Positions 1 through 8,435 of a stretch of DNA of 64,000 nt are shown one piece after another. A program made the position numbers and the translations under genes. Origin of the DNA: CAITWD01 sp963842065 (lineage in GTDB: Bacteria > Actinomycetota > Thermoleophilia > Miltoncostaeales > Miltoncostaeaceae); assembly GCA_963842065.1 (NCBI GenBank), contig CAWJEW010000008.1:124001-188000 (forward strand), given 5' to 3'. The notes below the pieces were generated by a model. It was not told the origin of the DNA. It saw only the letters and a list, made by a program, of their open reading frames with translations, and searched no databases. The stretch's first letter is position 1. Every line of letters begins with the position of its first letter.

Positions 1-2
1 AT

Positions 3-47
3 GCGCGCGGGTTTGCCCGCGTGATCACTCGCGTCATCCGACGATGA
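3..47 (+). CDS. 3' end of an upstream reading frame (partial)
   Basis: An open frame enters from the left edge and ends at a TGA that overlaps the ATG of the next gene (ATGA). Only about 14 codons are visible, ending in an arginine-rich tail (VITRVIRR). The overlap suggests translational coupling to the SDR-dipeptidase gene, but so short a piece cannot be identified and may not be coding. Confidence 0.25.
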   Translation, partial: ARGFARVITRVIRR

Positions 48-1441
48 GCCCGCTGCGGCTTGACGGACTGCGGGCCGTTGTGACGGGCGCCTCACGCGGC
101 ATCGGCCGCATCGTCGCCGAGGCGTACCTCGGTGAAGGGGCGATCGTTGTCGCGACCGCCCGTGAGCTTGCGCATCTGGATGCGCTGAGTCGTGCGGCCG
201 ATGGGCTGCCGGGCCGCCTCGCGCGCACTGTGGCGCTCGAGCTCGGCGATCCGGCCTCGGTACGTGCCGCGGCGAACGAAGCCCGGGTCGAGCTCGGCCG
301 AGTGGACGTGATCGTCAATAACGCGGGGATCCTGGGTGAGCGCGCGCCGCTCACACGGATGCCGGGCGAGGACCTCCTCCGGGCGCTGGCGGTCAACGTC
401 GTTGGTCCGGTCGGGCTGGTGGCGGGGTTGTCTGACGTCCTTTCGGACCGGGCGGTCGTGATCAACGTGACCTCGGGTGCCGCGGGTCGTGCCGGCTGGG
501 GGGCCTACGGGCTCACCAAGGCGGCGCTGAACGTCGCCACGCAGATGCTCGGTGACGAGCTTGCCGCGCGCGGGGTGCGCGCGGTCGCGATCAACCCCGG
601 GGGCGTGCGCACCGAGATGCGGCGTGCAGCGTATCCCTCTGAGGATCCGGCGACGGTACCGCACCCGCGCACGATCGTCGAGCCGTTTATCGCGATCGCG
701 GCCGGCGCACCGGCCGGCGGCGTCGTGGAGGCGCGCCAATGGGGCAAGCTAGCCCCGATCCCCCCGCTGCATTCCAACGAGGGCTGGCGCAACGTGGCGA
801 TCAGCGCTACCGACGAGCCGCTGGTACCCGTCGACGCGATCCATGGGCGGATCTTCGATCGCGCCCAGTACCACGCCTGGGGTTTGCCCGGGAGCCTGGA
901 GCGCTTGTGGGTCCGTGACGGCGTGGCCGCCCGTCTGGGGCGGGTGGCGGACGCCCTGCCTGCCGGGTTCACGCTGGTCGTCTGGGACGCCTACCGGCCG
1001 CTCGAGGTCCAGACGGCACTGTTCGACGCCTATCTGGCCGAGCTCATCGCGGTCCATCCGGAAATGCCCGCCGACGCGTTGGAGATCGCCGCGGGCCGGT
1101 ACGTGACGGCGCCCAGCCATTCGGTGCTGGCACCGCCGCCGCATCTGACCGGTGGGGCGGTCGACCTTACCCTCGGCTTTGCCGACGGCGTCGAGCGGGA
1201 TCTCGGCACCGCGTTCGACGCGTTCGTCCCGGAAGCGGAGACGCATGCGTTCGAGGACGGCGACTCGCCGGTGCGCGACCTGCGACGCCTGCTGTACTGG
1301 TCGATGCGGGCCGGGGGCTTTACGAACTACTCCGAGGAGTGGTGGCACTTCGACTTTGGGGATCAGTTCTGGGGCCTGGTGACCGGGCATCCGGCGCGCT
1401 ACGGTCCCGCGCATGGCCCGCCGGCGGCGGGGCCGGGCTAG
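44..1441 (+). CDS. Fusion: short-chain dehydrogenase + VanX-like D-Ala-D-Ala dipeptidase
   Basis: Two enzymes in one uninterrupted 465-residue frame. Residues 1-230 are a classical SDR: the NAD(P)-binding TGASRGIG motif, NNAG, a catalytic YGLTK (Tyr-x3-Lys) and a PGGVRTEM segment. Residues 250-465 match peptidase M15D (VanX/DdpX): DAYRP holds the transition-state Arg, HLTGGAVD is the H-x6-D zinc pair, and EEWWH holds the catalytic Glu and third zinc ligand. All expected active-site residues of both halves are present. M15D enzymes hydrolyse D-Ala-D-Ala; the substrate of the SDR half is unknown. The start shares ATGA with a possible upstream frame, and the stop overlaps that of the convergent phosphodiesterase. 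The fusion is unusual; a lost stop between two neighbouring genes is the alternative. Confidence 0.85.
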   Translation: MSPLRLDGLRAVVTGASRGIGRIVAEAYLGEGAIVVATARELAHLDALSRAADGLPGRLARTVALELGDPASVRAAANEARVELGRVDVIVNNAGILGERAPLTRMPGEDLLRALAVNVVGPVGLVAGLSDVLSDRAVVINVTSGAAGRAGWGAYGLTKAALNVATQMLGDELAARGVRAVAINPGGVRTEMRRAAYPSEDPATVPHPRTIVEPFIAIAAGAPAGGVVEARQWGKLAPIPPLHSNEGWRNVAISATDEPLVPVDAIHGRIFDRAQYHAWGLPGSLERLWVRDGVAARLGRVADALPAGFTLVVWDAYRPLEVQTALFDAYLAELIAVHPEMPADALEIAAGRYVTAPSHSVLAPPPHLTGGAVDLTLGFADGVERDLGTAFDAFVPEAETHAFEDGDSPVRDLRRLLYWSMRAGGFTNYSEEWWHFDFGDQFWGLVTGHPARYGPAHGPPAAGPG

Positions 1442-2157
1442 ACGCGGCCGGCGTCGTGCGCGCGCAGCACGCCGGCGAGGATGCCGGGCCGGTTGGTCAG
1501 GATGCCGTTGACCCCGTCCCGCACGAGTCGCTCCATCTCGCCGGCATCATCCACGGTCCATGCGAACACCCCGAAGCCGTGCCGGTGCAGGCGGTCGGTC
1601 AGCTCGGCAGACACCAGCGCCGCGGGGACGCCGATGCCCGAGATCGCCCGCCCGGCGCCGACGTGCCCGCTGGTAAGGCTGGCGACGGCGGCCGCGGATT
1701 CGACCACCTGCATCACGGGACTCGTCACACCGAGCGCGCGCAGGCGCTCGGCGATCTCGGGTTCGAAACTCGAGTAGGTGACGCTGTCGGTCATCGCGAG
1801 CTCATCGACCATCGCGACAAGGCCCTCGACGGCCTCGTGATCCTTGATGTCGAACGTGACCCGCGCCCGCCCACGCGCCAGCTCCAGCACCTCGTCCGGC
1901 GTCGGGATTCGTTCGCCGTGCCCAGCGTCGAGGCTGCGCGCTCGGGCGTAGTCGGTGCCGCTGACTGGGCCCGTCGCGTTGGTGGTGCGGTCGAGCAGGG
2001 GATCACGGATGATCAGCAGCTCGCCGTCGGAGGTGGTACGGACGTCCGCCTCGATGACGTCGGCGCCCTGCCGGATGGCCTCCTCAAAGGCGGCCAGCGT
2101 GTTCTCGGGACGATCGGCCGACGCGCCGCGGTGGGCGATGTTCCAGACCCCGGGCAT
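1438..2157 (-). CDS. Glycerophosphodiester phosphodiesterase family protein
   Basis: A 239-residue GDPD-fold (TIM barrel) protein. The N-terminus carries the HRG...PENT signature, followed by EADVRTTSDGELL and a C-terminal FAWTVDD and GILTNRP. Family members hydrolyse glycerophosphodiesters to glycerol-3-phosphate and an alcohol. The second catalytic site, normally His-Asp, reads Arg-Asp here (LLIIRDP), which could lower or abolish the usual activity. I chose the ATG just before the HRG motif; further upstream the frame is arginine-rich and not family-like. A TATCAT box lies 6 nt before the ATG, compatible with a leaderless transcript. It converges on the SDR-VanX gene with overlapping stops. 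Confidence 0.85.
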   Translation of the reverse strand: MPGVWNIAHRGASADRPENTLAAFEEAIRQGADVIEADVRTTSDGELLIIRDPLLDRTTNATGPVSGTDYARARSLDAGHGERIPTPDEVLELARGRARVTFDIKDHEAVEGLVAMVDELAMTDSVTYSSFEPEIAERLRALGVTSPVMQVVESAAAVASLTSGHVGAGRAISGIGVPAALVSAELTDRLHRHGFGVFAWTVDDAGEMERLVRDGVNGILTNRPGILAGVLRAHDAGRV

Positions 2158-2237
2158 GAGGCGATGATACGCCCAGCACCGGTGGGCGGCTCCGAGCGGC
2201 ACAACCTGCGCGCCCTCGCGGGGGCCGCGGGCTACCA

Positions 2238-3137
2238 TTGGCGATCGTGACCGGGACTTCTTCCACCACCCAGGCCGCCCGCGGCGTGTCGCTGATCGGC
2301 GCGTTCGCGTCCCTGGTGCGGTTCCAGCACACCGTCTTTGCGCTGCCATTTGCGCTCGCTGGCGCGCTCATGGCCCACCAGAGCTGGCCCCCGGTGTCCA
2401 CGCTGGGCTGGATTCTGCTGGCGATGGTCGGCGCCCGCTCGCTGGCGATGGCGCTCAACCGCGTCATCGACGCCGAGATCGATGCGAAGAATCCGCGCAC
2501 GGCGGGGCGGGACCTGCCGAGCGGGCGCCTGACGCTCGGCCAGGTGGCCGTGTTCTGCGCGATCAGCCTTGCGGCGCTGCTCGTCGCCGTCAGCCAGCTT
2601 CCGCGCCTGACGTGGTTCCTGTGGCCGGTGCCGGTGGCCGGCTTCGTGCTCTACCCGTACACCAAGCGCTTCACGTGGCTGTGTCATCTGGTGCTCGGCG
2701 TCGTCATCGGGCTGGCACCGCTCGGCGCGTGGATCGCAGTGACCGGGCACTTCGCCGTCGCCCCGATCTTTCTGTTTCTTGGCGTGGCGACGTGGATGTT
2801 CGGGTTCGACGTGATCTATGCCCTCATGGATGTCGAGTTCGACCGGGCCCACGGCATCAAGTCCGTGCCGGCACGGTTCGGGGCGGCCAAGGCCCTCTGG
2901 GTCACGCGCGTCATGCACACGCTTGCCGTGATTTGCCTGATCCTCGCCGGCGCGTTCGCCGGGTCGGCGGCGATCTACTTTGTCGGGGTCGCGGTCTGCG
3001 CGGCGGTGCTGGTCGTCGAGAACGTCGTCGTGTCCCCGGACGACCAGCGGCGCATCCAGGCCGCGTTCGGGACGGCCAACGGTGTGCTGGCGCTCGTGTA
3101 CATCGGTTTTGTGATCCTCAGCGTCGGGGTCAGGTAG
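2238..3137 (+). CDS. ubiA: UbiA-family prenyltransferase (possibly futalosine-pathway MqnP-like)
   Basis: An integral-membrane prenyltransferase of about 299 residues with 8-9 hydrophobic segments. The first Asp-rich motif is NRVIDAEIDAKNPRT followed by LPSG; the second is DVEFDRAHG. Family members attach a polyprenyl chain to an aromatic ring at the inner membrane. The FQHTVFALPFALAG start resembles the branch found in futalosine menaquinone pathways, an inference only. The frame opens at TTG 2238; GTG 2247 is an equally good start. It stands 6 nt before ccmA, so quinone and cytochrome-c maturation genes may be cotranscribed. Confidence 0.88.
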   Translation: MAIVTGTSSTTQAARGVSLIGAFASLVRFQHTVFALPFALAGALMAHQSWPPVSTLGWILLAMVGARSLAMALNRVIDAEIDAKNPRTAGRDLPSGRLTLGQVAVFCAISLAALLVAVSQLPRLTWFLWPVPVAGFVLYPYTKRFTWLCHLVLGVVIGLAPLGAWIAVTGHFAVAPIFLFLGVATWMFGFDVIYALMDVEFDRAHGIKSVPARFGAAKALWVTRVMHTLAVICLILAGAFAGSAAIYFVGVAVCAAVLVVENVVVSPDDQRRIQAAFGTANGVLALVYIGFVILSVGVR

Positions 3138-3143
3138 CTCCGG

Positions 3144-3857
3144 GTGGCGCCTGATGACGCGGCCCTGATCGACGCGCGAGGGGTCGCCCGCAGCTTTGGC
3201 GGGCGGCGCGCCGTGGACGGGGTCGACCTGTGCGTGCGTCCCGGCGAGCGCGTCGCGGTCGTCGGGCCCAACGGCGCCGGGAAGACCACCCTGCTGCGCA
3301 TCCTGGCCACGCTGCTGCGCCCCGAGGCGGGTTCGCTCACCATCGCCGGTGCGGCGATCCCCAAGCAATCCCAGGCCGCGCGCGAGCACATCGGGTATCT
3401 CGGGCACGATCCCATGGTGTACCTGGACTTGAGCGCCCAGCAGAACCTGGAACTGTTCTGCGACCTGTACGGCGTCGACGACGCCCGGGCGCGGATCGCC
3501 GCCGTCCTGGGTCGCGTCGGGCTCGTCGCGCGCACCCACGATCCGGTGCGCACGTTCTCGCGGGGGATGGCCCAACGACTCGGCATCGCGCGTCTGACCC
3601 TGCACGCGCCGCGCGTGCTGCTCTTGGACGAGCCCTACACCGGCCTCGACACGCAAGGCACGCGGATTCTCGACGAGTTGCTCGGCGAGCTCGGCGATCG
3701 GGAGGCCGTCGTGCTGGTGACCCATGAGCTCGACCGGGCGCTCGCGCTGGCCGGCCAGGCGGTCGTCATGCGCACCGGCCGGGTCGTCGCGCGCCTGCCC
3801 ACCGCGGGCGTGGGACTCGAACGGTTCCGCGCGGACTACCAGGAGCTGACCGCATGA
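3144..3857 (+). CDS. ccmA: CcmA, heme-exporter ATPase
   Basis: An ABC ATPase of 237 residues: Walker A GPNGAGKTT, Q-loop near LGHDP, signature FSRGMAQR, Walker B VLLLDEP, D-loop and switch His in VTHELD. In system I cytochrome-c biogenesis CcmA drives CcmB/C/D, which deliver heme to the outside of the membrane and release holo-CcmE. GTG start, 6 nt after ubiA; the TGA overlaps the ccmB ATG (ATGA). Gene order identifies it as CcmA rather than a generic ABC ATPase. Confidence 0.9.
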   Translation: MAPDDAALIDARGVARSFGGRRAVDGVDLCVRPGERVAVVGPNGAGKTTLLRILATLLRPEAGSLTIAGAAIPKQSQAAREHIGYLGHDPMVYLDLSAQQNLELFCDLYGVDDARARIAAVLGRVGLVARTHDPVRTFSRGMAQRLGIARLTLHAPRVLLLDEPYTGLDTQGTRILDELLGELGDREAVVLVTHELDRALALAGQAVVMRTGRVVARLPTAGVGLERFRADYQELTA

Positions 3858-4543
3858 GCCCGCGCAGCCGCCGGCAGTATCTGGCGCTCCTGCGCAAGGA
3901 CCTGCGCCTGGAGTTCCGTACCCGTGAGACCGTCGTCGCCATGGGCCTGTTCTCGCTGGTGGTCATCATCCTGTTCGAGTTCACGATCGGGGAACGTCTT
4001 GGCAACACCGCCCCGATCGCGGGCGGGATCATCTGGGCCACCCTGGCGCTCGGCGCCGTACTCGGGGTGGGCCGGACCTGGGTGCCCGAGCGCGAGCAGC
4101 GCGTGCTCGACGCGATCCTGATCGCCCCCGTCTCGCGCCTGGTCATGATGGCCGCGCGCACGACGGCGCTGGTGATCTACCTGCTGGGCGTCCAGGTCGT
4201 GGTTGTGCCGCTGGCGGTGGTCTTCTTTGTGAACGGCACCAGCGCGGTCAACCTGCTGCTGATCGCGGGCGTCTGCGTCCTCGCCGATGCCTGCATCGGG
4301 ATCATGGGCGCGTTGCTGGCGTCGATGAGCGTGTTCTCGCGCACGCGTGAGCTCGTCCTGCCGGTGCTGTTGTTGCCGTCACTGATCCCGGTCGTCATCA
4401 CGGCCGGTGGTGCGACGGACGCCGTGTTGAGCCCATCGCGGCAGATGGCAGAGTATCGTGGCTACTGCCTGTTCCTGGCCGTCTACGCGGTAATCTTCGC
4501 ACTCGTTGCCTACGCCACCTTCGACTACATCCTCGACGACTGA
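3854..4543 (+). CDS. ccmB: CcmB, heme-exporter permease
   Basis: A polytopic membrane protein of 229 residues with about six hydrophobic helices after a basic cytoplasmic N-terminus (RKDLRLEFRTRE, typical of CcmB). It also shows the ERE motif in the first cytoplasmic loop (VPEREQRVLDAILIAP). It forms the transmembrane part of the CcmABCD complex. It starts within the ccmA stop codon, and its 3' end overlaps the first possible start of ccmC by 38 nt. Confidence 0.9.
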   Translation: MSPRSRRQYLALLRKDLRLEFRTRETVVAMGLFSLVVIILFEFTIGERLGNTAPIAGGIIWATLALGAVLGVGRTWVPEREQRVLDAILIAPVSRLVMMAARTTALVIYLLGVQVVVVPLAVVFFVNGTSAVNLLLIAGVCVLADACIGIMGALLASMSVFSRTRELVLPVLLLPSLIPVVITAGGATDAVLSPSRQMAEYRGYCLFLAVYAVIFALVAYATFDYILDD

Positions 4544-5225
4544 CCCGGCCGCGCGCCGGATCGTGGTCCTCGGCGTGCTGACGGCGGTGCTGACCGCGCT
4601 GGCGATCATCGGCCTGTTCCTGGTCGCGCCCGAGGACACCAGCGAGGGCCAGATCCAGCGCATCTTCTACTTCCACGTGTCGATCGCGCTGGTCTCGCTC
4701 CTGGCCTTCGGTGTCGCGTTCATCGCGGGCGCCATGTACCTGCGCCGCCCGAGCGACTGGTGGGACGACGTCGTGCTCATCTCGGTGCGCCTCGGGCTCG
4801 TCTTCGCGGTGCTGACCGTGGTCACCGGCTCGATCTGGGCGAAGGCCGCCTGGGGCACCTGGTGGATCTGGAGCGATCCGCGTCTGGCCACCTACACGCT
4901 GGTCATCCTGCTGTACGCCGCCTACTTCGTGCTGCGCAGCTCGGCCGAAGGATCACGGCAAGCGCGGTTTTCCGCCGTGTACGCGATCATCGCCTTCGTG
5001 TCGGTACCGATCTCGTTCTACGCGGTGCGCGTGGCCCAATCGGTCGTGCACCCGGTCGTGTTCACCAGCTCGGGCGCAGCGATGCCGAACAGCATGCTGA
5101 TCTGGTTCGTCGTCGCGCTGGGCGCGATGACCGCGCTGTTCTTCCTGCTGCTGCAGGTGGAGTTGCTGCAGCACCGCGCGCAGCGGGCGCTGCAGGAAGT
5201 CAAGCTTCGCCTGGAGAGGGGGTAG
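4506..5225 (+). CDS. ccmC: CcmC, heme-handling membrane protein
   Basis: A six-helix CcmC/ResC-type protein with the diagnostic tryptophan-rich periplasmic motif WGTWWIWSDPRL and two candidate heme-ligand histidines, in IFYFHVS and QSVVHP. It binds heme outside the membrane and passes it to CcmE. The longest frame begins at TTG 4506 inside ccmB; GTG 4563, 19 nt past the ccmB stop, removes a non-conserved tail and may be the true start. ccmD follows after 7 nt. Confidence 0.9.
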   Translation: MPTPPSTTSSTTDPAARRIVVLGVLTAVLTALAIIGLFLVAPEDTSEGQIQRIFYFHVSIALVSLLAFGVAFIAGAMYLRRPSDWWDDVVLISVRLGLVFAVLTVVTGSIWAKAAWGTWWIWSDPRLATYTLVILLYAAYFVLRSSAEGSRQARFSAVYAIIAFVSVPISFYAVRVAQSVVHPVVFTSSGAAMPNSMLIWFVVALGAMTALFFLLLQVELLQHRAQRALQEVKLRLERG

Positions 5226-5232
5226 GGCGCGA

Positions 5233-5418
5233 ATGAGTAGCGGAACGCAATTCGTCGTGGCCGCGTACGCGGTGATCTGGGTCATCCTGGTGCTGTACGT
5301 CGTCTCGATGAGCCTGCGGACCGCACGCCTTGCCCGCGAGGCGGAGCTCCTGCTCCGGCTGCTTGACGATCGTGACGCGGCTGCGGCCCCGGACGAGGCC
5401 GCCGGGGTGGGCCACTGA
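5233..5418 (+). CDS. ccmD: CcmD-like small membrane protein
   Basis: A 61-residue protein with one N-terminal membrane helix (about residues 7-27) followed by a basic amphipathic segment (LRTARLAREAELLLRLL) and a short acidic tail. Size, topology and position right after ccmC match CcmD, the small subunit needed to release holo-CcmE from CcmABC. A GGAGAGGGGG run precedes the ATG. CcmD sequences are poorly conserved, so the call rests largely on context. Confidence 0.78.
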   Translation: MSSGTQFVVAAYAVIWVILVLYVVSMSLRTARLAREAELLLRLLDDRDAAAAPDEAAGVGH

Positions 5419-5541
5419 GGCCGTGAGCGCCGTCCTCGCGCACGGGACCTTCGTCCGCCGCTCCGGGCCGTCCGGCCCTGGCGGTCACCGCAGGCTGGCG
5501 ACTACCCTGACCCGAACCCCCTCACTTTCCGCGGACGGTCG

Positions 5542-6204
5542 GTGATCGTGACCGCGGCGCCGTACTTTCCCATGTTCACCGACCTCACCGGTCGCGTCTG
5601 CCTGGTCGTCGGCGGAGGCCGCATCGCCGAAGGTAGGACTCGCTTGCTCGCCGCCCATGGCGCAGTGCTTAGACTTGTGACGCCGGAGCTCTCGGACGGG
5701 CTCACCGAGCTGGTCGCCCGCGGCCAGGTCGCCGAGCTACGCCGCCGCCGGTATGCCGCGGAAGACCTCGATGGCGTGTTTCTGGCGCTTGCCGCGACGA
5801 ATTACCGGGAAATCAACGCGCAAATCGCGGAACACGCACATGCACGCGGCATTCTCTGCAATGTGGCTGACGATCCCGAGGCATGTGATGTCCATATCCC
5901 CGCACTCGTGCAGCGTGGCGACCTGACCGTGGCGATCTCCACCGGTGGCGCCAGTCCCGCCGTGACCGCGGGCGTTCGGCGCCGGCTCGAGGAGCTGTTC
6001 GGCCCCGAGTGGAGCGCGCTGCTCAGGTTGCTCGGCGATCTGCGCGAGGACACCAAGCGGCGCTATCCTCAGCCTGCGCAGCGCGCCGCAGCCGTGCGGG
6101 CCCTTCTGGACGATGGTCGCGTGCTCGCGCTGCTGCGCGCGGGGGCGACCGAGGAGGCCTACCGGTACGCGCGCACGACCCTGGATCTTGAGGGAGCCGT
6201 ATAG
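5542..6204 (+). CDS. Precorrin-2 dehydrogenase / sirohydrochlorin ferrochelatase (CysG N-domain, Met8-like)
   Basis: A 220-residue protein with an N-terminal NAD-binding domain (LVVGGGRIAEGR), FLALAATN, and CNVADDPEACDVHIPA followed by STGGASPAVTAGVRRRLE, all typical of siroheme synthase N-domains. It oxidises precorrin-2 to sirohydrochlorin and may insert iron to give siroheme; the methyltransferase is supplied by cobA-hemD three genes on. GTG start at 5542; GTG 5548 is possible. A TACCCT box lies about 35 nt upstream in the 123-nt gap after ccmD. The stop is immediately followed by the hemA ATG. Confidence 0.88.
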   Translation: MIVTAAPYFPMFTDLTGRVCLVVGGGRIAEGRTRLLAAHGAVLRLVTPELSDGLTELVARGQVAELRRRRYAAEDLDGVFLALAATNYREINAQIAEHAHARGILCNVADDPEACDVHIPALVQRGDLTVAISTGGASPAVTAGVRRRLEELFGPEWSALLRLLGDLREDTKRRYPQPAQRAAAVRALLDDGRVLALLRAGATEEAYRYARTTLDLEGAV

Positions 6205-7536
6205 ATGCACGTCGTGGTGGTCGGCCTGTCGCACAAGACGGCGCCGGTGGAACAACGCGAGAAGGCGGTGCTGTCCGATCGTGGCGGGCGCAAGCTGCTG
6301 CGCACGGTGATCGCGTCCGGCGTCGTGTCGGAAGTCGTCGCCCTGTCGACGTGCAACCGCACCGAGCTCTATGCGTCCACCAGCGATCCCGCCGCCGCTG
6401 AGCAGATCCTCGTGGACGCGCTCGTCGCCCATACCCGCATCGCCGCTCCCGAGCTCGCGTGCGCGAGCTACACCCAGCGCGACGAGCGGGCCGCGGCGCA
6501 GCTGTTCCGGGTCGCCTCAAGCCTGGATTCGATGGTGGTGGGCGAGAGCGAGATCCAGGGCCAGGTCCGGACCGCGTGGGAGCACGCGGTCGAGGAGAAG
6601 ACCGTCGGCCCGATCCTTAACCAGCTGTTCCGCCAAGCGCTCGAGGTCGGGAAGCGGGTCCGGACCGAGACCCGCATCAGTCACGGCCCGGCCTCCGTGC
6701 CCGCGGTGGCCGTCAACCTGGTGCGCCAAAGCGCTGCGGACCTGTCGGCGGGGCGGGTCGTCGTCGTGGGGGCGGGTGAGATGGCCGAGGCCGTCCTGGT
6801 CAGCCTGACGGACATCGGCGTCGGCGATCTGGTGATCGTCAACCGCACCGTGGGCGCCGCCCGCGACCTGGCCGAGCGGTTCGGTGGCCGCGGGGTGGGC
6901 TTCGACGCCCTGGAGACCGAACTCGCCGGGGCGGACGTGGTCATCTCCTCGACCGATGCGCCGCACACGATCCTCGATCGCGAGCGACTCGTCCAGGCGA
7001 TGCGGGCCGGCCGGCGCGAGGCGATGCTCATCATCGACATCTCGGTGCCGCGGGACATCGATCCCGGCATCGCCACGCTCCCATCGGTCGTCCTGCACGA
7101 CATCGACGACCTGGATCGTGTCGTCGAGGCCAATCTGAATGGGCGGCGCATGGAGGCGCTGCACGGGGAGCGGATCGTCGGCGAGGCGGTCACCGCGTTC
7201 GCCGAGTGGCGCTCGGGGCTCGTCGCCGCACCGGCGATTCGCGGCCTGCGCGACCAGGCCGAGGAGATTCGCCGCCAGGAGCTCGCGCGCACGGCCAGTT
7301 CCTGGGAATCGCTGTCGGATGCCGATCGCGATCGACTCGAGGCGGTCACCAAGGCGATCGTCAACAAGATTCTGCACGAGCCGACGGTGCGGGCCCGCGC
7401 CGCGGTCCAGAACGCCGAAGGGCTGCGTCATATCGAAAGCCTGCGGCACCTGTTCGGGCTCGATGAGTCCATTACGGATGCCGCCGCGTCCGGCGACCAG
7501 GTGCTCGCACCCCAGTCGCGCGACGCATCCCGCTAG
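6205..7536 (+). CDS. hemA: Glutamyl-tRNA reductase
   Basis: 443 residues. It reduces Glu-tRNA(Glu) to glutamate-1-semialdehyde, the committed step of C5 tetrapyrrole synthesis. The N-terminal catalytic domain has GLSHKTAPVE and the nucleophilic Cys in LSTCNRTE; the signature SSLDSMVVGESEIQGQV is complete. The NADPH-binding domain (VVVGAGEMAEAV) and the C-terminal dimerisation helices (TKAIVNKILHEP) follow. The ATG directly follows the stop of the siroheme gene, with GAGGGAG as ribosome site. Confidence 0.95.
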   Translation: MHVVVVGLSHKTAPVEQREKAVLSDRGGRKLLRTVIASGVVSEVVALSTCNRTELYASTSDPAAAEQILVDALVAHTRIAAPELACASYTQRDERAAAQLFRVASSLDSMVVGESEIQGQVRTAWEHAVEEKTVGPILNQLFRQALEVGKRVRTETRISHGPASVPAVAVNLVRQSAADLSAGRVVVVGAGEMAEAVLVSLTDIGVGDLVIVNRTVGAARDLAERFGGRGVGFDALETELAGADVVISSTDAPHTILDRERLVQAMRAGRREAMLIIDISVPRDIDPGIATLPSVVLHDIDDLDRVVEANLNGRRMEALHGERIVGEAVTAFAEWRSGLVAAPAIRGLRDQAEEIRRQELARTASSWESLSDADRDRLEAVTKAIVNKILHEPTVRARAAVQNAEGLRHIESLRHLFGLDESITDAAASGDQVLAPQSRDASR

Positions 7537-7550
7537 GGCCGGAGCCGACC

Positions 7551-8435
7551 ATCCGGCTGGTCCTCGCTACCCGACGCTCCGCGCTGGCGCTGGCGCAGAG
7601 CCGTGCCATTGCCGCCCAGCTCACGGCGTTCGGCCACGAGGTCGAGTTGCTGGAGATCGTCACGACCGGGGATCGCTGGAGCGCGTCACCGGACGCGCCG
7701 CCGACCGACCGCGGCATGTTCGTCAAGGAGCTCGAGCAGGCGCTGCTCGACGGCCGCGCCGACCTCGCCGTGCACTCGGCCAAGGACCTCCCCGTGGAGT
7801 TGCCGGACCGGCTCGCGGTGTTGGCGGTCCCCACGCGCGAAGACGCGCGCGATGTGCTCGTCGGGGTCACCGGCGGGATCGACGCGCTACCGATTGGCGC
7901 GCGGGTCGGTACGAGCAGCCCGCGTCGGCGCGCGCAGCTGCGCATGATGCGCGCGGACCTGGAGATCGTCGAGCTGCGCGGCAACGTGGACACGCGGCTG
8001 GCGCGCCGCGACGCCGGCGACGTGGACGCACTGGTCCTCGCCGCGGCCGGACTGATCCGGCTCGGGATCCGGCGCCCGGACATCCTCGTGCTCGCCCCGC
8101 CGGTGTGCGTGCCCGCGCCCGGGCAGGGGCTGCTGGCGATCGAGGGCCGCGCCGAGGACGGCGCCACTCGGGCTGCGCTGGCCGCGCTCGATGACCGCGA
8201 CGCGCACGCGAGCCTGATCGCCGAGCGCACCGTGCTGTCGGGGATGGGCGGTGGCTGCATGACCCCGCTCGGCGCCCTGTGCGTGCCGTCGGACCTCGGG
8301 CTGTGGGTGGCCGCATTCGCCGCCGAGGATGCCGAGGGCACCGGCGGACGGCACGTCACCGTCAGCAGTCGCGACCGCGATCCGGTCGCGATCGGGCACG
8401 CTGCCGTCGCCGCCTTGCGTCAGGATGCGGCATGA
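7551..8435 (+). CDS. hemC: Porphobilinogen deaminase (hydroxymethylbilane synthase), unusual start
   Basis: It polymerises four porphobilinogens to hydroxymethylbilane. Conserved blocks are all present: IRLVLATRRSALALAQ at the N-terminus, DLAVHSAKDLP, GTSSPRRRAQL, LRGNVDTRL, APGQGLLAIE, and the dipyrromethane-binding Cys in GGGCMTPLGA. The conserved N-terminus lies before any ATG, GTG or TTG: the frame from the upstream TGA (7464) to TTG 7647 has none. A GGAG at 7541-7544 sits 6 nt before an ATC (7551) and 12 nt before a CTG (7557), so a non-standard start or a base error is implied. I placed the start at ATC 7551. The stop overlaps cobA-hemD (ATGA). Confidence 0.88.
   Translation: MRLVLATRRSALALAQSRAIAAQLTAFGHEVELLEIVTTGDRWSASPDAPPTDRGMFVKELEQALLDGRADLAVHSAKDLPVELPDRLAVLAVPTREDARDVLVGVTGGIDALPIGARVGTSSPRRRAQLRMMRADLEIVELRGNVDTRLARRDAGDVDALVLAAAGLIRLGIRRPDILVLAPPVCVPAPGQGLLAIEGRAEDGATRAALAALDDRDAHASLIAERTVLSGMGGGCMTPLGALCVPSDLGLWVAAFAAEDAEGTGGRHVTVSSRDRDPVAIGHAAVAALRQDAA

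Noticed and set aside
1339..2250. Plus-strand open frame opposite the glycerophosphodiesterase
   Set aside because: The minus-strand frame carries the HRG and PENT motifs; the plus frame has none.
2232..3725. Long minus-strand open frame over ubiA and ccmA
   Set aside because: Antisense shadow of two clear genes, typical of high-GC DNA.
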